A stretch of DNA of 64,000 bases from JAVJRN01 sp040218415 (GTDB taxonomy: Bacteria > Bacteroidota > Bacteroidia > Cytophagales > Cyclobacteriaceae): assembly GCA_040218415.1 (NCBI GenBank), contig JAVJRN010000066.1, forward strand, positions 1-64,000. Direction: 5' to 3'. Under the pieces are notes generated by a model that had not been told where the DNA came from, ran no database searches, and was given only the letters and a program-made list of their open reading frames with translations. The position numbers were made by a program, and so were the translations under genes. This document shows positions 35,866 to 44,528 of this stretch, one piece after another (the stretch's first letter is position 1; every line of letters begins with the position of its first letter).

Positions 35866-37689
35866 TCAGGCTTTTTCTTCCTTGATTTCCTCAGAATCCT
35901 GAGTATCCTCAATCGAGGTGTTTATGTAGTTGTCCTGAGACTCACGGTGAATCACATTGGATTTACAGAAGTCAGTAACATAACCTTCTGCTGTTTTATG
36001 AGGAATACTTAAAGCGGTAGCTACTTCAAGATACTTTTGGCGATTGAAGTGCTTGGGCAGTTTATTCAAGAACTTCTCTTTCCTGTTTAAACGAGTAGGT
36101 TTCTGGACATCTTCTGGCAGTTCTGCAAAAACTTTACTCGAATGCTTTACCAATACTTTCACCATTGCAAGCGAAGCTTGAAAGTCCCTTTCCTCACAAA
36201 TCATCTTGGATGATGTTTCACCTGTTTCCATGATCCGCAAAGCGGAGAGTATCATACAAAAACGATAGGCAATCAATCCCAACCTTCGGATGGTTGCCAT
36301 ATAGTCGATTCCCTGAATGCTCATGTACTTTTCTTGTATCTGACCAAAGAACTGATTGAACTGGTCTTGCTGGTCAGCGGTGAGAAAGAATTGAACATCC
36401 TGTCCAGCTTTTAAGGAACTGTAAAGATTGAAAAACTCATTACCTAACGCATCAAAGTAGTCGTCTAATCCATTGGTAGTTTGCGAAGCAAATACATTCT
36501 TCCACACTGGCCGAACATTCATGTAATAGAATATGAAACGGCTGAATAAGCCGTTTTCTGCATTCGGGATTAAGGCCGCTACTTGCTTGGGTGTACCTGA
36601 CAAGACAGTAGAAAGGCAAGGGCTTTCTATGTCCACATATTCACGGTCTGTTCTGCGATAGTAGGAAATGGTTTCATGGTGAAAGGCTTTTCTAAAGCCG
36701 TCACTATAATTTCCGTAATCGCTTTTAAAGGCATGTGCAAGTGTGTCACCCTCAGTTTCAAATATCAGTCCTTTACCATCACTATCACCCAATAATTGAT
36801 AAGCTCCTGTGGAGCTATTATTGGCTGGGATAAAGAGCATTTTTTCAGGTGGCTTCTCGGGTTTCTCTATTCCTTCAACTTTCCCTTTGTTGGCGTTGTA
36901 TTCAGCCAATTCCAGTTCGTAATGTTGTTTGTGGAGTTTGGCTTGTTCCCGAAACTCTTTGTGTACTGGATTCACTAATTGGCGACAATGCACCAAACGA
37001 CCTTTACCTGCGGATGCCTGGGCGGTAATGAACAGAAACAGATTGGCGTAGACACGCTTGCCATCATAGATGCCTGACACTTTGGGTAAACAGGCACTAA
37101 TGGCCACTAAGGAGCCGAGGAGAAGAATATCCCTTTCCTCATTGGAAGTGGCTATCTGTATTACCCTTTGCAAAAACTCAGGAAGTTCAGGAAACAAGGA
37201 ATCAGGAAAGGTTGGCATTTGCTCTGGTTCTTTCTTGATTTCTGCCTTGGTATTGAGATTCTTGCTTTGATTCTCAGACCTGCTTGCAGGGCTGTAAGTC
37301 TGTCTTTCCTGCTTTGGAATAGTCAATGGTATTCCTGCTTCCTTGGCATGATAGAAGAAGGTTTTCAGGGAAACTCCCTGACCTCTTGCCTTCATGCAAT
37401 TATCAAACTGCTTATCGCAATACTGTGTAGAATACTCAGGATGATATTGACTAACACGGTGGAACAGGTTTCTACCTGATTCACCAAACTCGTCTGCAAA
37501 GGCAAAGCCGATATTTACCCAATCGCTGTAAGCGGAGGTAACATCTATTCGGTTGGCCTCAATGCCTTGAATGATTCGTTCAACTTCTTCGAGTTGTGTA
37601 GTTGTATTGTAATTGCTTTGCTCTGTAACTTTTACTTGTTGATCTGGCTTATCAAGCCATTCCAACGGATTGAATGTTTTTCGCTCCAT
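35866..37689 (-). CDS. DUF3987 protein with N-terminal PriCT-like domain
   Basis: The 607-residue protein has a primase C-terminal-like region (about residues 28-118, with SAYSDWVNIGFAFADEFG and FDNCMKARGQG) and a DUF3987 helicase-like part from about 165 onwards, including an Ala-Ser-Ala-Gly-Lys-Gly-Arg loop (about residue 227) that resembles a Walker A. Such proteins work in replication or mobilisation of Bacteroidota mobile elements. It directly follows the BT4734-like gene (4 bp). In conjugative elements it is usually followed by mobilisation genes; here the defence operon follows instead. Confidence 0.88.
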   Translation of the reverse strand: MERKTFNPLEWLDKPDQQVKVTEQSNYNTTTQLEEVERIIQGIEANRIDVTSAYSDWVNIGFAFADEFGESGRNLFHRVSQYHPEYSTQYCDKQFDNCMKARGQGVSLKTFFYHAKEAGIPLTIPKQERQTYSPASRSENQSKNLNTKAEIKKEPEQMPTFPDSLFPELPEFLQRVIQIATSNEERDILLLGSLVAISACLPKVSGIYDGKRVYANLFLFITAQASAGKGRLVHCRQLVNPVHKEFREQAKLHKQHYELELAEYNANKGKVEGIEKPEKPPEKMLFIPANNSSTGAYQLLGDSDGKGLIFETEGDTLAHAFKSDYGNYSDGFRKAFHHETISYYRRTDREYVDIESPCLSTVLSGTPKQVAALIPNAENGLFSRFIFYYMNVRPVWKNVFASQTTNGLDDYFDALGNEFFNLYSSLKAGQDVQFFLTADQQDQFNQFFGQIQEKYMSIQGIDYMATIRRLGLIAYRFCMILSALRIMETGETSSKMICEERDFQASLAMVKVLVKHSSKVFAELPEDVQKPTRLNRKEKFLNKLPKHFNRQKYLEVATALSIPHKTAEGYVTDFCKSNVIHRESQDNYINTSIEDTQDSEEIKEEKA

Positions 37690-37692
37690 AAC

Positions 37693-38613
37693 CTATATGT
37701 ATTTAGGGTTGATGAATATGTCTGTATCATGCGGAAGGAAACATGCTCTTGAAATGTCCTTTCCTGATTGGTCTACTTCTAATTGATAGGTTTGGGAAAC
37801 GTAGTTTGCCACTGCCTTGAAATAGTCCTGGTGTTTTGCCTGTGTCAAATCAATCGGTATTACCCATTTCAACCCATCACCTGAAGGAGATACAAACAGT
37901 AGCTCCGTTTCAAAATAATGGTCATTGAGTAATGATTGCTTGAGCGTTGAGATGTCCTCAATGTGGTCAAAATCGATTGTGAGCAAACCTGAGTGTCTTT
38001 GGAGGTTTGCATCATTCCGCTTGGAGAATGAGCCTGAGAAGGTCACATAATCGAAGTTTTGAGCCTTGTACTTTCGGGCATCCTTTGGCTCGGAGATATT
38101 GCGAAGTGTACTTGTACACGAAGCAAAATCATTGCCTTTGATGAGGTGGAACACCTCAATCAAAGAGGCTTGGCGACTTGGCTTCACATTAGATACAGGC
38201 TTTTTGAAATAGCTGAATACTGGCGGTATAGGTTTTTGAATTTCAGGAATAGCAACCACAGGTTGCGTTTCCTCTTGGTGATAAAACCCTCTTTCCTTGC
38301 CAATTCTCAGATATAGTTCCTCATTGATCTTATCGAGAAGGGCTTGCCCTTCGAGGCTGAAATGCAATGAAGCAAAATCAAAGACATTGCCCTGTGCAAT
38401 GGCTTCTTCTGTATCGGTATGCGTAGCAATGCCGTCAACTACTTTAACCATCAATGTGGGCTTGTCCGCATTGAATGGATTCTTAGCAGGTTTACAGTCC
38501 CTCCCCGAAAGGGAAAGAACTGTTTCACCCTGATAGTAGTGGCGTAACACATGGGCATAGATATTCAAGCCGTAATGTGTTTTGCTCAATATGGCTTCTC
38601 TACTTATCTCCAT
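37693..38613 (-). CDS. BT4734/BF3469-like protein (VirE N-terminal domain)
   Basis: I choose the ATG at 38613, giving 306 residues starting MEISREAILSKTHYGLN; this start lies inside the end of the HTH gene before it (14 bp overlap), and the extra residues of the longer frame look like shadow translation. The C-terminal part (about 150-306) contains HSGLLTIDFDHIEDI and LFVSPSGDGLKWVIP, the VirE-N/BT4734 signature, which is related to primase-type folds. It probably acts with the DUF3987 protein in element replication. The four genes from 39192 to 35866 are tightly packed and likely one operon. Confidence 0.85.
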   Translation of the reverse strand: MEISREAILSKTHYGLNIYAHVLRHYYQGETVLSLSGRDCKPAKNPFNADKPTLMVKVVDGIATHTDTEEAIAQGNVFDFASLHFSLEGQALLDKINEELYLRIGKERGFYHQEETQPVVAIPEIQKPIPPVFSYFKKPVSNVKPSRQASLIEVFHLIKGNDFASCTSTLRNISEPKDARKYKAQNFDYVTFSGSFSKRNDANLQRHSGLLTIDFDHIEDISTLKQSLLNDHYFETELLFVSPSGDGLKWVIPIDLTQAKHQDYFKAVANYVSQTYQLEVDQSGKDISRACFLPHDTDIFINPKYI

Positions 38614-38896
38614 AATGCTTTGATTTTGAAGGTGAGTAGTTGGATTCCAGTAAAGCTTCCATATCAGAAACTTTGTAATAGAACTTGCCATTGATTCGGC
38701 TGTGGGGAAGAACCCCACTATCCCGAAGGGATTGAAGGGTTCTTTTGCTAATGTGCAGCGTTTGCATCACTACCTGTCCGTCAATCCATTCGTCACTGAA
38801 TTGCTCCAATCGTGACTTATGGAAATTGAGGAGGTATGCTTTGATTGTTTTTATGTCTTGAGCTACTGTCAAGAGCATATCGAAAACCTCTGTCAT
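38600..38896 (-). CDS. Helix-turn-helix protein (excisionase-like)
   Basis: The 98-residue protein carries a MerR/excisionase-type HTH from about residue 38: VMQTLHISKRTLQSLRDSG, then LPHSRINGKFYYKVSDMEA. Pairs of such small HTH proteins are typical beside the primase-like genes of Bacteroidota mobile elements, where they act as excision or transcription factors. It overlaps the neighbouring HTH gene by 4 bp and the following gene by 14 bp. Confidence 0.82.
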   Translation of the reverse strand: MTEVFDMLLTVAQDIKTIKAYLLNFHKSRLEQFSDEWIDGQVVMQTLHISKRTLQSLRDSGVLPHSRINGKFYYKVSDMEALLESNYSPSKSKHYGDK

Positions 38897-39192
38897 AGCT
38901 TTACCCTCCCTTTTTTGATTAGGTAATCCGCAGCTCTGCGGTCTATTTCATCCTGAGTGGAATTGCGGTTGCGAAGCAACCAGCTTTCTAACTCCGTTCT
39001 CTTGAAATAGAGCTTTTTTCCATTGGGCTTGTAGTGTGGAATATTACCTCCACTTGTCAACTTGTATAAGTGTGACTGTGAAAGCTCCAAGTACTGGCAA
39101 GCCTCATTGAAGTTTAAAACTTCTTTCGTGTAAATCCCCTGGCTCTCAATTAGGCGTTGGAGATTTTCAAGACGTTCAATTATTTCGTCCAT
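38893..39192 (-). CDS. Helix-turn-helix protein (excisionase-like)
   Basis: The 99-residue protein has an HTH_17-type domain (LNFNEACQYLELSQSHLYKL, then GGNIPHYKPNGKKLYFKRTE) in residues about 27-70 and a basic C-terminus. It is a relative of the next protein, and they overlap by 4 bp. It may regulate the module or assist excision with the integrase. It starts the module operon; the 230 bp before it holds a hairpin and short repeats. Confidence 0.82.
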   Translation of the reverse strand: MDEIIERLENLQRLIESQGIYTKEVLNFNEACQYLELSQSHLYKLTSGGNIPHYKPNGKKLYFKRTELESWLLRNRNSTQDEIDRRAADYLIKKGRVKL

Positions 39193-39307
39193 CTTAAATC
39201 GTATTAAGAATTAATGAATGGACTCTTGGCCAAAAGTCATATCCGATTGTCGAATACGATGCTAAAGTAGGAGGCTAAAAGGGGCGTTATGAGGCTTTAA
39301 AGCATGG

Positions 39308-39359
39308 TGCAGTGTAGAGTGCAGAGTGCAGAGTGGGCTGTAAAAATTGATAGCCCACT
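39308..39359. repeat. Short tandem repeats and hairpin before the HTH genes
   Basis: GTGCAGAG-type units are repeated three times (39308-39335) and once more near 39413. The run leads into a perfect 8 bp stem AGTGGGCT/AGCCCACT (39332-39339 and 39352-39359), followed by TTTT on the plus strand. It could be a terminator for plus-strand reading or a protein-binding site of the element. Confidence 0.45.
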
Positions 39360-39423
39360 TTTAAGGTAAAAGAGGACTAAACAAAAACAGAAAAAAGATA
39401 AAAGGAGTATAGTGCAGAGTGGC

Positions 39424-40440
39424 TTATATCAGGTGCGAAACTGCCTTTTCTATTTTATCTCCTGATAGGTTCGGTCTTTTTAAAGACCTGAACTTTGACC
39501 TGTCAAAGGAATTTCCATCAGCATCAACGAAGCATAGGCAAGTCACTTCCCATTGCTTTTGCTTTAGATCATCCACCAACTTGTGCTCTGAGTATATCAG
39601 CTTAATGAAATAGAATAACTCGCTGATATTTCCTGTCCATTCTATAGGTGTTTTGATTTCACCTCCTGAGAATACCTTTTTGAAATTGAGTAGGGTTGTA
39701 GATTTGCTAATGAAATGATTCAGCTTTAGGCTATCCCATAAATCGGTCAATTTATCTGGGTTGGTGTTTAGCTGCTTGTAGGTAAATGAATGAAATGAAT
39801 TTGCCGTAGCTGTGGTTTCCGTTTTGGTTGTCGATACTGGTTTGGATTCAATTTCAATTACTTGAACTGATTTCAAGAAATGTTTGTCCGGGACAGGCTC
39901 TAAAAGTAGTTGGCTGTAAAAGTCCTCCAGTATTAATTTATCATCTATCCAAGTGCTGAAAGCATCTTGGATTTCTAAGTAAAGCTGCATGTATGCAAGC
40001 TTTAGAAGCTGGACGATGAATGTGTTTGCCTTGTGGGCTTGGTCTAATTCAAAGGATGTGTTTTTAGGATCTATGTACGTCAGTGCATAGTCCTTTTCTT
40101 TAATGAGTTTTCCAAGGTCTTTTAAACGGGTTTTAATCCGTTTGTTGAGTGTGTCTTCAATCCAATACTTGATTAAGTTTTCGTTGTTGTCCTCCCTGAT
40201 CAGCTCTATCAATTTGACACACTCTGCTTTGACATTACTCAATATCAGTTTGGAGTAGTATTTTGTTTTGTGATCGAATGGCCTGTGAAAATTGATTTCA
40301 TATTTGAATTGAAAATCTGTGGAGGCTTCCTTTACGCTGCTGAGTTTGGAAGCATACTTTTGATCAAGGCTGTTTTTTCCTAACCAAGGGCGAAGCTCCT
40401 GGTATAGGATGTCGTCAAGTATTTTTGTTTGATTACTCAT
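39424..40440 (-). CDS. Unknown protein in the integrase operon
   Basis: The 338-residue protein is not one I recognise. It is highly charged and mainly helical, with no signal peptide or membrane segment; a Thr/Ser-rich linker (about 203-220) separates an N-terminal helical part from a C-terminal part ending RSLKRPNLSGDKIEKAVSHL. Its start overlaps the integrase stop by 4 bp, so it is translated with the recombinase. Similar genes follow integrases in Bacteroidota islands, as far as I recall. A directionality or accessory role is possible but unproven. Confidence 0.7.
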   Translation of the reverse strand: MSNQTKILDDILYQELRPWLGKNSLDQKYASKLSSVKEASTDFQFKYEINFHRPFDHKTKYYSKLILSNVKAECVKLIELIREDNNENLIKYWIEDTLNKRIKTRLKDLGKLIKEKDYALTYIDPKNTSFELDQAHKANTFIVQLLKLAYMQLYLEIQDAFSTWIDDKLILEDFYSQLLLEPVPDKHFLKSVQVIEIESKPVSTTKTETTATANSFHSFTYKQLNTNPDKLTDLWDSLKLNHFISKSTTLLNFKKVFSGGEIKTPIEWTGNISELFYFIKLIYSEHKLVDDLKQKQWEVTCLCFVDADGNSFDRSKFRSLKRPNLSGDKIEKAVSHLI

Positions 40441-41531
40441 AGGTCAAGTCTGATTTTGTTGGCTGCTTCCTGTTTCTTTTCATCTATGATTTTCGCATAG
40501 ACTTGGGTTGTCTTCAATTCCTTATGGCCTAAGAGCTTTGAGACTGTATAAATGTCGGTTCCTGCCGTAAGTTGCAAAGTTGCATAAGTATGACGTGCAC
40601 AGTGGAAAGTGATGGTCTTGGAGATACCCGCTTTCATCATCCATTGTTGCAATTTCAGGTTATGCCATGCAGAGTATTTCAATCCTTTGAATACTCGTTC
40701 TTCTGGAGCTTGCCTTTCACCGAGCAAGCCAAAGGCTTGTTCTGAAATAGGGAGGGTTTCAGTTCCCTTGGTTTTCTTTTGTCTGAACCGGATATAATAT
40801 CCGTTATCATTGGAATGCTGCACCTCTGACCAGAGAAGCTTATTAATGTCTGACCACCTCAGACCAGTAAGGCATGAAAATATGAATGCCGTTTTCATTT
40901 GAGGGATTTCACATTCGGTATTGGCTGCTGCTTGTAATTCCTCCAAGGTTAAAAATTCTCTTTCTGATTCTCCTTGCTTAAATGCGTCAACTCCCTCACT
41001 TGGGTTGGTAGGTAGAATACCGTCTTTCACTGCTTGCTTTAAAGCTGCTCGCAGCTTGTTAAAGTAGGAGTACTTTGAGTTTTGAGATAGTTTCTGGTCA
41101 CCATGTGCAATAGCCTTCTTATCAAGGTGGTATTTGAAATCCTGAATAAACTGTCTGTCAATGTCTGAGAAGGATACCTCATAGGAACAGAATGCCTTTA
41201 GATGTTTCAGCATACTTGTCCAGTTGCCGTAATTGCCTGGGCTGTCTTGTCTCTGGTTAGCAAGTAGCTCAATGTATGCAAGGAAGCTGCCTTTCAATTT
41301 CTCATTGTCTCGGAATCCATAAACACCGTTTTGGATTTCGATTTGTCGCTGTGCTCTAATAGTCTCAGCTAATTGAAGGGTCTTTTTGTTGACTTCCTTT
41401 TCCTCCTTAGTCTTTGCATTAGGAGAAAGGTATAATTTGAGGTATTCGGTTTTCCTTTTCCCTTTGTGGTAATAGTCGAGGTATAGACTGGTCTTGCCAC
41501 CTTGATTGCGTTTTCTTAGTGTTACTTTCAT
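40437..41531 (-). CDS. int: Tyrosine recombinase (site-specific integrase)
   Basis: The 364-residue protein has an N-terminal arm-binding part, a SAM-like core-binding domain (about 85-185) and a catalytic domain with Arg in FSCLTGLRWSDIN (about 223), HCARHTYATL (His-x-x-Arg, about 310) and the tyrosine in LKTTQVYAKI (about 347). These are the residues of an active Bacteroidota tyrosine integrase. It lies next to the mnmE 3' end, the presumed attachment site. Its 4 bp overlaps with both neighbours make a three-gene operon. Confidence 0.93.
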   Translation of the reverse strand: MKVTLRKRNQGGKTSLYLDYYHKGKRKTEYLKLYLSPNAKTKEEKEVNKKTLQLAETIRAQRQIEIQNGVYGFRDNEKLKGSFLAYIELLANQRQDSPGNYGNWTSMLKHLKAFCSYEVSFSDIDRQFIQDFKYHLDKKAIAHGDQKLSQNSKYSYFNKLRAALKQAVKDGILPTNPSEGVDAFKQGESEREFLTLEELQAAANTECEIPQMKTAFIFSCLTGLRWSDINKLLWSEVQHSNDNGYYIRFRQKKTKGTETLPISEQAFGLLGERQAPEERVFKGLKYSAWHNLKLQQWMMKAGISKTITFHCARHTYATLQLTAGTDIYTVSKLLGHKELKTTQVYAKIIDEKKQEAANKIRLDL

Positions 41532-41881
41532 GCCTGAAACAGTTTTTCGATTTCTTCTCTCTTGATAATGGTTCGGCTCCCAATTTTTGCAGCTTGTATT
41601 TTTCCGTTCTTGATTTGACGGTACAGGGTCATTCTACTTGCTCCAAGTAATTTGCAGGTTTCGGCAATACTGAGAAAGTCTTTGTCTCTGACTTGCTCCT
41701 GATTGTATTCTTGTTTCTGTACCGCAGTAGGGGCAATCTCCTGTACCTTCTGATCTCTCTTGCGTTTCTTGTAGGCACGCTTAGCACAGTTATCACCACA
41801 GAATTTGGTCACAGTAGTCTTGGCGATAAACTCAGTACCGCAATGCTGACAGATTTTGGGAACTCGAATGTTGCTGCTCAT
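41528..41881 (-). CDS. Zinc-ribbon plus helix-turn-helix protein
   Basis: The 117-residue protein joins an N-terminal zinc ribbon (CQHCGTEF...FCGDNCAKRAY, about 11-38) to a C-terminal excisionase-like HTH (LSIAETCKLLGASRMTLYRQ...KIQAAKIGSRTIIKREEIE, about 70-115). It begins the integrase operon, 240 bp from mnmE. The HTH suggests an excisionase or regulator acting at the att region; the zinc ribbon is a less usual addition. Confidence 0.85.
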   Translation of the reverse strand: MSSNIRVPKICQHCGTEFIAKTTVTKFCGDNCAKRAYKKRKRDQKVQEIAPTAVQKQEYNQEQVRDKDFLSIAETCKLLGASRMTLYRQIKNGKIQAAKIGSRTIIKREEIEKLFQA

Positions 41882-41978
41882 GGTGTTTCCTTTTTCGGCT
41901 TGTTTCTGTCTCAGAGTGTATCCCTTTGTATCAGGATGTATCTCTATGTAACATCATCTCGCCACTATCTTAAAAATC

Positions 41979-42056
41979 TGTTGCTAACAACAAATATTGA
42001 TTAGTCAGCAACAAATTAGAAACGAAAGATAGGAAAAAATAGGAAAATTAGCAACA
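41979..42056. repeat. Cluster of TTAGCAACA repeats at the integrase end
   Basis: TTAGCAACA occurs at 42048-42056, inverted at 41979-41987, and with one change (TCAGCAACA) at 42005-42013. The same 9-mer lies at 1479-1487 near the other proposed end. Such spaced short repeats suit arm-type binding sites of a tyrosine recombinase. Confidence 0.5.
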
Positions 42057-42123
42057 AACAAAGGAAGTAAAAACAGCCTAAAGGCAATAAAAAGAAGGCT
42101 TTAGCGTACTATCCGAAAAGTAA

Positions 42124-42141
42124 TTACTTTCCGATACAAAA
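42124..42141. other. att site within the 3' end of mnmE
   Basis: The last 18 bases of mnmE (encoding FCIGK and the stop codon) match the sequence at 1402-1419 in 16 of 18 positions and in the same orientation. The integrase lies on this side. The exact crossover point cannot be set because of the two mismatches. Confidence 0.65.
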
Positions 42142-43485
42142 CTTACTAAAAATATTAGCCAGCAAATCATCGGTAGTTATTTCGCCAGTTATTTCACCAA
42201 GATGATGCAGTGCCTGACGGATGTCCAGAGCCACAAAGTCATTGGTCACTTGGTTGTCTATTCCAGTAAGCACCAAGTCCAGCGACTCGTCTGTCTTGGT
42301 CAAGCTCTCATAATGTCGCAGATTGGTGACGATGGTATTGCTTGACTTGAAATCTTCCAAAGAAACCAAAGTCTTCAAGCTCGTTTTGAGATTTTCCAAA
42401 TTTTCCTTTTGACTTGCCGAAATGATGATCGTGTTTTTTGGAAGAGCCTCCAAGTTTTCAGGACGAGCAGCATCAGATTTGTTACCAATGACCAAGTAGG
42501 GTACTTCCTGATCTTGAAGAAATTGCATCTGCGTGGCTATTTCGGAGGTTGTATCATTGGCCAGGTCTATCATGTATAGAATCACCGCTGCATCTTTCAT
42601 TTTGGCCATGGTGCGTTCCACACCTATAGCTTCCACTTTGTCCTCAGTAGTGCGAATGCCCGCCGTGTCGGTAAATCGAAACGCAATACCGTCTACATTC
42701 ATGAGGTCTTCGATCGCATCGCGTGTAGTCCCGGGAATATCCGAAACGATGGCTTTTTCTTCATTGAGCAAGGCATTGAGCAGGGTAGACTTCCCCGCAT
42801 TTGGTTTTCCAGCAATGACGGTGGGTATCCCATTTTTGATGGCATTGCCAAGTTTGAAGCTTTCCGTCAGTCGGCTGATGATATGTTTTATGGCATAAAT
42901 CAGTTTTTTCAATTCATCGCGATTCGCAAATTCCACATCTTCCTCGGCAAAGTCTAGCTCCAGCTCTATCATGCTGGCAAAGTGAACGAGCTCTTCACGT
43001 AGTTTTTTAATTTCATCAGAAAAACCCCCTCGCATCTGACTCATAGCCGTTTTGTGCATCGACTCGTTTTCTGAGGCGATAAGGTCTGCCACCGCTTCCG
43101 CCTGTGCCAAATCAAACCGCCCATTTAAAAATGCTCGTTGGGTAAATTCTCCCGCCTTAGCCAGTCTGGCACCTTTTTGCAGTAAAAGTTTGATCAACTT
43201 TTGAATAATAAACGGACTTCCATGACAGGAAATCTCAATGACATCTTCTTTGGTGTAGGAGTTAGGGCCTTTGAAAAGCGATACCAACACTTCATCAATG
43301 ATCTGATCATTTTCACGAATCGTCCCAAAATGTATGGTATGTGTTTTGGCCTCCTGAAGGTTTTTCCCATTAAAAACGCCATTGACTATGTCAAACGTTT
43401 TAGGGCCTGACACACGAATAACGCCAATAGCGCCAATGCCAGGCGCAGTGGCTAGTGCCACAATTGTATCTTCAAACAAGCTCAT
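42124..43485 (-). CDS. mnmE: tRNA uridine-5-carboxymethylaminomethyl modification GTPase MnmE
   Basis: From the ATG at 43485 the protein has 453 residues (MSLFEDTIVALATAP, typical MnmE start); the longer frame adds 17 residues inside the upstream permease gene. It has the tetrahydrofolate-binding N-terminal domain, the helical domain with an inserted G domain (GKPNAGKSTLLNALL, DIPGTTRD, DTAGIR, NKSD) and the invariant C-terminal FCIGK with its catalytic Cys. With MnmG it modifies the wobble uridine of several tRNAs. The gene keeps an intact end despite the island at its 3' side. Its start overlaps the ABC permease gene by 14 bp. Confidence 0.95.
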   Translation of the reverse strand: MSLFEDTIVALATAPGIGAIGVIRVSGPKTFDIVNGVFNGKNLQEAKTHTIHFGTIRENDQIIDEVLVSLFKGPNSYTKEDVIEISCHGSPFIIQKLIKLLLQKGARLAKAGEFTQRAFLNGRFDLAQAEAVADLIASENESMHKTAMSQMRGGFSDEIKKLREELVHFASMIELELDFAEEDVEFANRDELKKLIYAIKHIISRLTESFKLGNAIKNGIPTVIAGKPNAGKSTLLNALLNEEKAIVSDIPGTTRDAIEDLMNVDGIAFRFTDTAGIRTTEDKVEAIGVERTMAKMKDAAVILYMIDLANDTTSEIATQMQFLQDQEVPYLVIGNKSDAARPENLEALPKNTIIISASQKENLENLKTSLKTLVSLEDFKSSNTIVTNLRHYESLTKTDESLDLVLTGIDNQVTNDFVALDIRQALHHLGEITGEITTDDLLANIFSKFCIGK

Positions 43486-44383
43486 GTTGTAGTTCTTCTG
43501 ACAAGGTTTTACTTTTTGATAATTGCTTGTTAACAATGAAAACGATCGCGAAGTTTAATCCTGCCACGGTCGCCATTGCTCCGGCAATGGATCCATCGAT
43601 CGCATATGCTAAAAAATAACCCAGCGAGGAGGCAAGTACCCCAAACAAGCAGCTGAGCCAGATCATATGTTTCATTCTGGTAGTGATTAAATAAGCGGTG
43701 GCGGGAGGCACAACCAAGAAGGCAACCACCAATATAGCACCCACTGACTCAAAGGATGCCACGGTAGTTAAGGAAACCAAGCCCATAGTAACATAATGCC
43801 ACAGGCTGACGGAGAGCCCAGTAGCCAGTGCAAAACCAGGATCAAAGGTGGTTAAGACTAGTTCTTTGTAAAAAGCGATCACAACCAAGAGGATGATCAC
43901 CAGTACAAAAGCGAGCACAGTGGTGGATTTTGGGGCAAACGCTTCTCCTGAGTCTAGGTAAATCATGTCCAAAGGAACGTAGGCAATTTCTCCGTACAGC
44001 ACACATTCTGCATCTATATGCGCATCCCCAGCATAATAACTCACCAATATTACGCCGATAGCAAAAAGCCAAGTAAAAGTAACACCTATGGCTGCATCGG
44101 TTTGCAGTCTTCCTTTTTGATGGAAAAACTCAATTAAGAAAGTCGTTAAGAGACCGACCAAACCTGCGCCAACCAGCATCCAGATCGAGTCCAAATCACC
44201 ACCCAGCATAAAGGCGATCACAATGCCGGGCAGCACGGCATGAGATATGGCATCACTTACCATGGCCATCTTTCGAAGTATCAGAAAGCAACCCAATATC
44301 CCGCAGCAAATAGCGACCAATGATCCTGTTAATATGATAATAAATGAGTCCATTGCTACAATGAATAATTGCTGAATGAACAA
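43472..44383 (-). CDS. Metal ABC transporter permease (second permease)
   Basis: The 303-residue protein has eight or nine hydrophobic segments and the ABC-3 family start SLVAICCGILGCFLILRKMA with MVSDAISHAVLPGI (about 36-50), as in Mn/Zn/Fe importers such as MntC/ZnuB/SitD. It pairs with the permease at 45224-46519. The two permease genes are separated by 0.84 kb carrying a four-helix-bundle gene and repeats, so the ancestral operon appears interrupted. It overlaps mnmE by 14 bp. Confidence 0.9.
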   Translation of the reverse strand: MFIQQLFIVAMDSFIIILTGSLVAICCGILGCFLILRKMAMVSDAISHAVLPGIVIAFMLGGDLDSIWMLVGAGLVGLLTTFLIEFFHQKGRLQTDAAIGVTFTWLFAIGVILVSYYAGDAHIDAECVLYGEIAYVPLDMIYLDSGEAFAPKSTTVLAFVLVIILLVVIAFYKELVLTTFDPGFALATGLSVSLWHYVTMGLVSLTTVASFESVGAILVVAFLVVPPATAYLITTRMKHMIWLSCLFGVLASSLGYFLAYAIDGSIAGAMATVAGLNFAIVFIVNKQLSKSKTLSEELQHELV

Positions 44384-44528
44384 TGTATAATGCGTTGAGT
44401 CATATCTCTGTTATTTGCTTTATTTTGAATTTTTGATGATAGAAAAAGACTTTTCAAAATCTCTTCACATTTTATTAGATGTTGGCTATTGAATTCATCT
44501 GGTTTGGAATCCCTCATTAATCTCAACC
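44356..44528. repeat. Tandem repeat copy 1 (duplicated end of the four-helix-bundle gene)
   Basis: About 173 bp here resemble 44529-44708 at roughly 85 percent identity by eye, with small deletions. It begins inside the start of the permease gene and contains a decayed copy of the last 40 codons of the four-helix-bundle gene (LRLMRDSKPDEFN, KCEEILKSLF). Confidence 0.8.

Larger units (their letters stand above)
1402..42141. mobile_element. Putative 40.7 kb genomic island integrated at the 3' end of mnmE
   Basis: The proposed island is bounded by direct 18 bp repeats of the mnmE C-terminal codons (1402-1419 and 42124-42141). Its recombinase gene lies 0.6 kb from the mnmE side. The 9-mer TTAGCAACA occurs near both ends (1479-1487, 42048-42056, inverted at 41979-41987). 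Cargo is two metal-efflux operons and a restriction/Argonaute operon. The BT4734/VirE-N, DUF3987 and HTH genes are typical of Bacteroidota mobile elements, but no relaxase, coupling protein or tra gene is present, so it is not self-transmissible on this evidence. Accessory genes outside 1402 could mean that another element sits in tandem. Confidence 0.65.
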
